Assembly (NCBI GenBank): GCA_937880545.1
Contig: CALFKA010000267.1
Location: 1 to 10,382, forward strand
Source of the DNA: an uncultured Clostridia bacterium
GTDB taxonomy: Bacteria; Bacillota; Clostridia; Peptostreptococcales; Acidaminobacteraceae
Direction of reading: 5' to 3'
Length of the DNA stretch: 10,382 bases
Below the pieces are notes generated by a model, which was not told the origin of the DNA, ran no database searches, and was given only the letters and a program-made list of their open reading frames with translations. This document shows positions 6,260 to 10,382 of the stretch, piece after piece. Positions within the stretch are counted from its first letter, which is position 1. Each line of letters opens with the position of its first letter. Position numbers and translations under genes: made by a program.

Positions 6260-7630
6260 CTATTCAAGAAATGCTTTATATGCTGTATAAGCGCTGTAGA
6301 GATCGGCTTTACTGATGAGTTCAAATGGGGCATGCATGCTGAGTACCGGCACACCCATATCAACGACTTCTGCCCCGAGATTGGCGAGGATGAAGGCAAT
6401 CGTCCCTCCGCCACCCTGGTCTACCTTGCCCAGTTCTCCACTCTGCCAGACGACTTTTTTCTTCGCAAACACCTGGCGCAGATCACTCAGGAATTCTGCA
6501 TTGGCGTCATTGCTTCCGCCTTTTCCGCGCACCCCTGTGTACTTACTCATGACGATGCCACAGCCCGCATGCGCGACATTGTACTTCTCCGTCACTTCCG
6601 GGAAGGTTGGGTCAAAACAGGCAGTGACATCGGCACTGATGACGCGTGAGTTTGCGAGACTCCTACGGACTGCGAGTTCCCCTTTATCAAAGAGAGCCAG
6701 GAGTTCAGCGACCATGTTCTCAAAGTATCTCGACTCCATGCCGGTGTTGCCCATGGAGCCTACTTCTTCTTTGTCCGCGAAGATGCAAACAGCTGTGCGG
6801 GCCGGTTTTTCTATTTCGAGAAGTGCCGCCAGAGAGGTATAGGCACTGACACGATCATCATGACCATGTCCTGCGATCATCCCTCGGTCAATTCCTACGT
6901 CGCGGGCAGGTCCCGCCGGAACAATCTCGAGCTCTGCACTCAAAAAATCTTCTTCGATCATCCCGAACTCTTTTTGTAGGATCTTCAGGACAGCCGTCTT
7001 GACGGGATTGTCTTTTTCGTCTTTCTGCGGGATATGCCCGAGAAGGACATTTAACTGCTCCGCGCTGATGCCCTCACTCAGGGCTTTTTTCATCTGGTCG
7101 GCAGAGAGATGGATCAAAAGGTCATTGATATAGAAGACCGGATCTTCTTCCTTTTCACCGATGGAGATGTCCACGCGCTTGCCGTCTTTTGTAAAGACGA
7201 CGCCGTGAAGCGCCAGAGGAATCGCCGTCCACTGATACTTCTTTACCCCTCCATAGTAGTGTGTCTTCAGAAGTGCCATATTGCCTTCTTCGTACAGAGG
7301 CATAGGCTTGAGATCCAGGCGCGGCACATCGAGGTGGCTTCCGACGATGTCCATGCCTTCTTCAAGGTCTTCTCCAAGGATCATAAGGACACTGGCTTTC
7401 CCCTTTTGGTCTAGGTAGACCTTGTCGCCGGGCGAGACCTTTCCTTTTTTCACTACCTCTTCCAATGAGACAAATCCCGCTTTTTGTGCCATGCGTAAGA
7501 TCTCATCGTTGGCGAGTCGTTCCGTCTTGGAGGTGCTTAAGAAGCTCTTATAGTCCTCCGCCAGTTTCCAGAGACGCTTTTTCTGCGCCGCTGTCAGCGC
7601 ATTCCACTGATTGGTTTTTTCGTAAAACAT
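6260..7630 (-). CDS. M18 family zinc aminopeptidase
   Basis: This is a cytoplasmic metallo-aminopeptidase of family M18 (relatives are aspartyl aminopeptidase and yeast Ape1), 456 residues. It resembles the clostridial 'M18 aminopeptidase 1' (ApeA-like) group. Metal and catalytic positions visible are H99 in VGSHLDVPRLDLKP with D101, D258 or D259 in GHGHDDRVSAY, the E288-E289 pair in ADKEEVGSMGNTGMESR, D334 in ISADVT and H433 in SMHAPFE. The motif GKGGSNDANAEF (369-380) is also typical. It would release N-terminal residues from peptides and recycle amino acids. ATG 7630 has AAGGAG overlapping the leuS stop, with a 9-bp gap, so translation may be linked to leuS. The exact residue preference is unknown. 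Confidence 0.93.
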   Translation of the reverse strand: MFYEKTNQWNALTAAQKKRLWKLAEDYKSFLSTSKTERLANDEILRMAQKAGFVSLEEVVKKGKVSPGDKVYLDQKGKASVLMILGEDLEEGMDIVGSHLDVPRLDLKPMPLYEEGNMALLKTHYYGGVKKYQWTAIPLALHGVVFTKDGKRVDISIGEKEEDPVFYINDLLIHLSADQMKKALSEGISAEQLNVLLGHIPQKDEKDNPVKTAVLKILQKEFGMIEEDFLSAELEIVPAGPARDVGIDRGMIAGHGHDDRVSAYTSLAALLEIEKPARTAVCIFADKEEVGSMGNTGMESRYFENMVAELLALFDKGELAVRRSLANSRVISADVTACFDPTFPEVTEKYNVAHAGCGIVMSKYTGVRGKGGSNDANAEFLSDLRQVFAKKKVVWQSGELGKVDQGGGGTIAFILANLGAEVVDMGVPVLSMHAPFELISKADLYSAYTAYKAFLE

Positions 7631-7639
7631 ATTTCTCCT

Positions 7640-10045
7640 TTATTTGACCACCAGGCTCACTAGTTTGTCCTGCACATAAATCCGCTTGATCAGTTGCTTG
7701 CCTTCCATCTGACGGTGATAGGCTTCAGTTTCTTCGAGGAGTGCGTCAATCACGGCTTCATCCGATCCTCTCGGCACATCGAGCCGGAATCGCACTTTCC
7801 CATTGACCTGCACCGGCACTTCGATGACGTCTTCTACGGTTTTTTCCGGGTCAAAGCTCGGCCAGCCTCTCTGTGCAATCGGGGCATTTCCGAGGAGCTC
7901 GTTCAACTCTTCAGTGATATGAGGTGCCACCGGATTGAGAAGCGTCAGAAGCACCTCGTATTCGTCTCTACTGATGGAATCCTGCAAATAATAGTCATTG
8001 AGGAGCGCCATCATCGCAGCAATCGCCGTATTGGCTTTGAGGGCTTCATAGTCCTCTCCCACCTTCTTGATCGTGCGGTTAATCTGGACTTCCAGCTCCG
8101 GTGAGTAACCTCTTCTATCCTTATCCACCCTATCAAAGGCAAACCAAAGACGATCGAGAAAGCGCTTCGTCCCCGCCAGCCCTTCATCTGACCAGCTGAC
8201 GGCTTTCTCAAAATCACCGATAAACATCTCATAGCCTCGAAGCGCATCGGCTCCGACTTCGCGCACGACCTCATCAGGGTTGATGACATTGCCGCGGCTC
8301 TTGCTCATCTTGATATTACCCTTCCCGAGGATGAACCCATGGGAAGTACGCTTTTTATAAGGTTCAGGGGTATTGACTACACCTATATCATACAGGAATT
8401 TATGCCAGAAACGCGAGTACAAAAGATGAAGTGTCGTATGCTCCATCCCGCCGTTATACCAGTCGACAGGCATCCAGTACTCGATCGCTTCGCGTGAAGC
8501 CAGTGCTGTGTCATTGTGAGGATCCAGGTAGCGCAGGAAATACCAGCTGCTTCCGGCCCACTGAGGCATGGTATCTGTCTCTCTCTTTGCGGGAGCGCCA
8601 CAGGAGGGGCAGGTCGTGTTCACCCACTCGCTCATCGCCGCCAGAGGGCTTGAGCCATCATCGGTCGGCTCATACGTCTGCACCTCCGGTAAGAGGAGCG
8701 GCAGGTCCGTCTCATCCAGTGGCACATGACCACAGGAGGGGCAATTGACAATCGGAATTGGCTCTCCCCAGTATCTCTGGCGAGAGAAGACCCAGTCGCG
8801 CAGTTTAAACTGAACCTTTTTCTCTCCGAGCCCTTTCTCCACGAGAATGCCCGTAATCTTTTCAATGGCTTCTGGCACACTGAGTCCGTTGATCAGGGGA
8901 CTGCCGATGATCTCTCCATCACCTGTCCAAGCCTCTTTTGAAATATCTCCCCCACTGACCACCTCATGAATGGGTAGATCGAAGACTTTGGCGAATTCAT
9001 AGTCGCGCTGGTCATGAGCCGGCACCGCCATGATCGCCCCACTTCCGTACTCCATCATGACATAGTCACTGATGAAAACAGGCAGGACTTCTTCGCTGAT
9101 CGGATTCCATGCATCGAGTCCGCGGATTCGCACACCGGTCTTGTCTTTGACAAGCTCTGTACGTTCAAAAGCACTCTTGTGCTTGGCTTCCTGTCGATAG
9201 GCTTCCAGCTCTCCCATGTTTTCAATGCGGGAGGCATACTTCTCTATCAGCGGGTGCTCCGGTGCAATGACCATGTAGGTCGCTCCATAGACCGTATCCG
9301 GGCGCGTTGTATAGACATCGAGGGATTCTTCCGTATCTATGATGGGGAAACGGATGGTAGCTCCTTCACTGCGACCGATCCAGTTTCTCTGCTGCGCCTT
9401 GATGCGCTCAGGAAAGTCAACCAAGTCCAAGTCGTCCAAGAGACGCTGAGCATACTTCGTAATCTCGAGCATCCACTGCTCTTTGGCACGACGGATGACA
9501 GGTGTTTGGCAGCGTTCGCACGCCCCTCCCACGACTTCTTCGTTGGCAAGTCCCACTTTGCAGGATGGACAGAAGTTGATGTCCATCGTTGCTTTGTAGG
9601 CAAGTCCATGCTTGAAGAGCTGAAGGAAGATCCACTGTGTCCATTTGTAGTACGAAGGATCACTTGTCAGCACACAGCGGTCCCAGTCGAAACTAAGTCC
9701 CAGCATCTTCAGCTGCTCGGTAAAACGCTCGACATTGCGCTGTGTCACAATCTGTGGATGGATCCCGTGTTTGATGGCATAGTTCTCTGTCGGAAGTCCA
9801 AAGGAGTCAAATCCGATCGGAAAAAGCACGGTTCTGCCTTCCAGACGGCGCTTGCGGGCGATGATGTCAATGCCCGTATATGGTCTGGGGTGACCGATAT
9901 GCAGTCCTTCGCCGGAAGGATAGGGAAACTCAATGAGCAGATAGTCCTTTTCTCCGGTAGTAAAATTATCTACTTTAAATGTCTTCTCCTCCTCCCAACG
10001 TTTCTGCCATTTCTTCTCGATGGCCTGAAAATCATATTGTTCCAC
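7640..10045 (-). CDS. leuS: Leucyl-tRNA synthetase
   Basis: Class Ia synthetase that charges tRNA-Leu with leucine; 801 residues, close to the usual bacterial length. The Rossmann catalytic domain has PYPSGEGLHIGH (41-52, HIGH motif) and the KMSKS loop (579-583). A zinc-type module has CPSC (159-162) and CERC (176-179). The CP1 editing domain carries the threonine-rich TTRPDTVYGATY (246-257), which hydrolyses mischarged tRNA. A second Cys4 site is near NCPSCG (434-439) and TCPSCG (478-483). The anticodon-binding and C-terminal domains complete the protein, which ends in VQVNGKVR... and LVSLVVK. The start is GTG 10045, with AGAGGT 4 nt upstream; the next residues, EQYDFQAIEKKWQKRWEE, match the family N-terminus. 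Expression is probably controlled by the upstream T-box. An aminopeptidase gene follows after 9 bp. Confidence 0.98.
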   Translation of the reverse strand: MEQYDFQAIEKKWQKRWEEEKTFKVDNFTTGEKDYLLIEFPYPSGEGLHIGHPRPYTGIDIIARKRRLEGRTVLFPIGFDSFGLPTENYAIKHGIHPQIVTQRNVERFTEQLKMLGLSFDWDRCVLTSDPSYYKWTQWIFLQLFKHGLAYKATMDINFCPSCKVGLANEEVVGGACERCQTPVIRRAKEQWMLEITKYAQRLLDDLDLVDFPERIKAQQRNWIGRSEGATIRFPIIDTEESLDVYTTRPDTVYGATYMVIAPEHPLIEKYASRIENMGELEAYRQEAKHKSAFERTELVKDKTGVRIRGLDAWNPISEEVLPVFISDYVMMEYGSGAIMAVPAHDQRDYEFAKVFDLPIHEVVSGGDISKEAWTGDGEIIGSPLINGLSVPEAIEKITGILVEKGLGEKKVQFKLRDWVFSRQRYWGEPIPIVNCPSCGHVPLDETDLPLLLPEVQTYEPTDDGSSPLAAMSEWVNTTCPSCGAPAKRETDTMPQWAGSSWYFLRYLDPHNDTALASREAIEYWMPVDWYNGGMEHTTLHLLYSRFWHKFLYDIGVVNTPEPYKKRTSHGFILGKGNIKMSKSRGNVINPDEVVREVGADALRGYEMFIGDFEKAVSWSDEGLAGTKRFLDRLWFAFDRVDKDRRGYSPELEVQINRTIKKVGEDYEALKANTAIAAMMALLNDYYLQDSISRDEYEVLLTLLNPVAPHITEELNELLGNAPIAQRGWPSFDPEKTVEDVIEVPVQVNGKVRFRLDVPRGSDEAVIDALLEETEAYHRQMEGKQLIKRIYVQDKLVSLVVK

Positions 10046-10065
10046 GGCTACCTCTCTTTCTCAAT

Positions 10066-10124
10066 AAAAAAGGACCTCCTCCAGGGGCGCTGACGCGCGG
10101 TACCACCCTGGTTGACGAGAGTCC
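10066..10124 (-). terminator. T-box-controlled Rho-independent terminator
   Basis: On the minus strand GGAC (10124-10121) can pair with GTCC, and CCAGGG with CCCTGG, enclosing the T-box motif. A run of six T (10071-10066) follows. The CCAGGG arm overlaps the 5' side of the antiterminator, so the two folds exclude each other. Confidence 0.85.
10096..10109 (-). promoter_or_regulatory. T-box antiterminator motif
   Basis: AGGGTGGTACCGCG on the minus strand is a full match to the conserved T-box, whose bulge pairs with the free NCCA end of uncharged tRNA. Confidence 0.95.
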
Positions 10125-10165
10125 ACTCTTGGTCCGATACGGGGGACGAACCCATTTTTCAAGGC

Positions 10166-10168
10166 GAG
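10166..10168 (-). promoter_or_regulatory. Specifier codon CUC (Leu) of the T-box
   Basis: In the context GAA-CTC-GCCTT, immediately 5' of the 3' strand closing Stem I. CUC codes for leucine, which agrees with the downstream leuS. Confidence 0.85.
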
Positions 10169-10284
10169 TTCACACGGTCATCGCACAGGTTTTCACCCAC
10201 CACCTGTTCTCTAAAGCGATTACTCAGCGCTACTACTCCTCTGCTGATTCGGTTGATGCCTTAAAAAGGCAAAACTACTCTGTT

Positions 10285-10313
10285 ATTATAGCATGAACGG
10301 TAAAGTTGGACAA
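10285..10313 (-). promoter_or_regulatory. Sigma-70/SigA-type promoter of the leuS operon
   Basis: TTGTCC (10313-10308), a 17-bp spacer, and a perfect TATAAT (10290-10285) preceded by TGC, giving an extended -10 box. Transcription should start around 10278, directly before the T-box leader. It is the only strong promoter seen in the window. Confidence 0.9.
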
Positions 10314-10382
10314 AACATTTTGAACGCGAGGCTATTGCGATGTCTCACTTTTTCCTTCTAAAGGGCATCCTTCATCAAGCCC
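10314..10382. other. Right edge: possible end of an upstream gene or start of a divergent one
   Basis: These 69 bp upstream of the leuS promoter are too short to assign. On the minus strand two frames run in from the edge: one gives GLDEGCPLEGKSETSQ then TAG, another GLMKDAL then TAG. Either could be a gene's C-terminus. On the plus strand an ATG at 10340 opens MSHFFLLKGILHQA and has a weak GAGG upstream. Nothing here is recognised. Confidence 0.25.

Larger units (their letters stand above)
10066..10278 (-). promoter_or_regulatory. T-box riboswitch leader of leuS (leucine-specific)
   Basis: A tRNA-sensing leader RNA. Stem I is closed by AAGGC pairing with GCCTT, and its distal part contains TTAGAGAACAGGTGGTGGGTGAAAACCTG (split: AGAGAACAGG, then TGGTGGGTGA), matching the AG-bulge and distal-loop consensus. 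The specifier codon CTC (Leu) sits just before the closing GCCTT. The canonical T-box AGGGTGGTACCGCG follows, then a terminator. Uncharged tRNA-Leu (GAG anticodon) should stabilise the antiterminator and turn the operon on when leucine or its charging is limiting. The 5' end is set by the -10 box and is approximate. Confidence 0.95.

Noticed and set aside
6104..6649. 181-codon plus-strand open frame opposite ridA and the M18 peptidase
   Set aside because: It spans the junction of two well-supported minus-strand genes, has no ribosome site and has no recognisable motif.
9014..10093. 359-codon open frame on the plus strand opposite leuS
   Set aside because: It is fully antisense to a clear leuS and its product resembles no protein I recognise. 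It runs on into the T-box leader. It is best explained as a frame left open by leuS codon bias.

Overview
All recognisable genes in this window lie on the minus strand, so transcription runs from the right end to the left. The gene set suggests an anaerobic, amino-acid-fermenting member of the Bacillota (Clostridia or a relative). The reasons are a T-box leader in front of leuS, strong AGGAGG-type ribosome sites, a complete selenocysteine (Sec) biosynthesis and decoding cassette, a ComEA-type protein and an OmpR/histidine kinase pair. No insertion sequence, phage gene, tRNA or CRISPR array was seen. The species cannot be named from this sequence.

Right to left: an extended -10 promoter (10285-10313) drives a T-box riboswitch with a CUC (Leu) specifier codon and a Rho-independent terminator (about 10278-10066). 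Then come leuS (leucyl-tRNA synthetase), an M18 zinc aminopeptidase, a RidA-type enamine/imine deaminase, a small membrane-anchored SLBB/helix-hairpin-helix protein of the ComEA type, selD, selA and selB. After these come an OmpR-family response regulator and the N-terminal part of its sensor kinase, which is cut by the left edge. Gaps are 8-9 bp or overlaps of 4-23 bp, apart from about 70 bp before the ComEA-like gene. The block could therefore be one long transcript, though an internal promoter cannot be excluded.

The main observation is that selD is itself a selenoprotein gene. The conventional open frame begins at a TTG (5212), but the true gene begins at ATG 5287 and crosses an in-frame UGA at 5239-5237. 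This codon falls at residue 17, the position of the catalytic Cys17 of E. coli SelD. A hairpin with a GGU-containing apical loop, resembling a bacterial SECIS element, starts 15 nt after it. SelD makes selenophosphate, SelA converts Ser-tRNA(Sec) to Sec-tRNA(Sec), and SelB delivers it to UGA codons. Synthesis of SelD here therefore depends on the pathway that SelD feeds. selC (tRNA-Sec) is not in the window.

Other points: selB overlaps the response regulator gene by 23 bp. The kinase frame has no ordinary start codon where its first membrane segment begins, and a 9-bp inverted repeat lies exactly there. SelB has Val-Asn in place of a normally conserved Asp-Leu beside its G2 motif.
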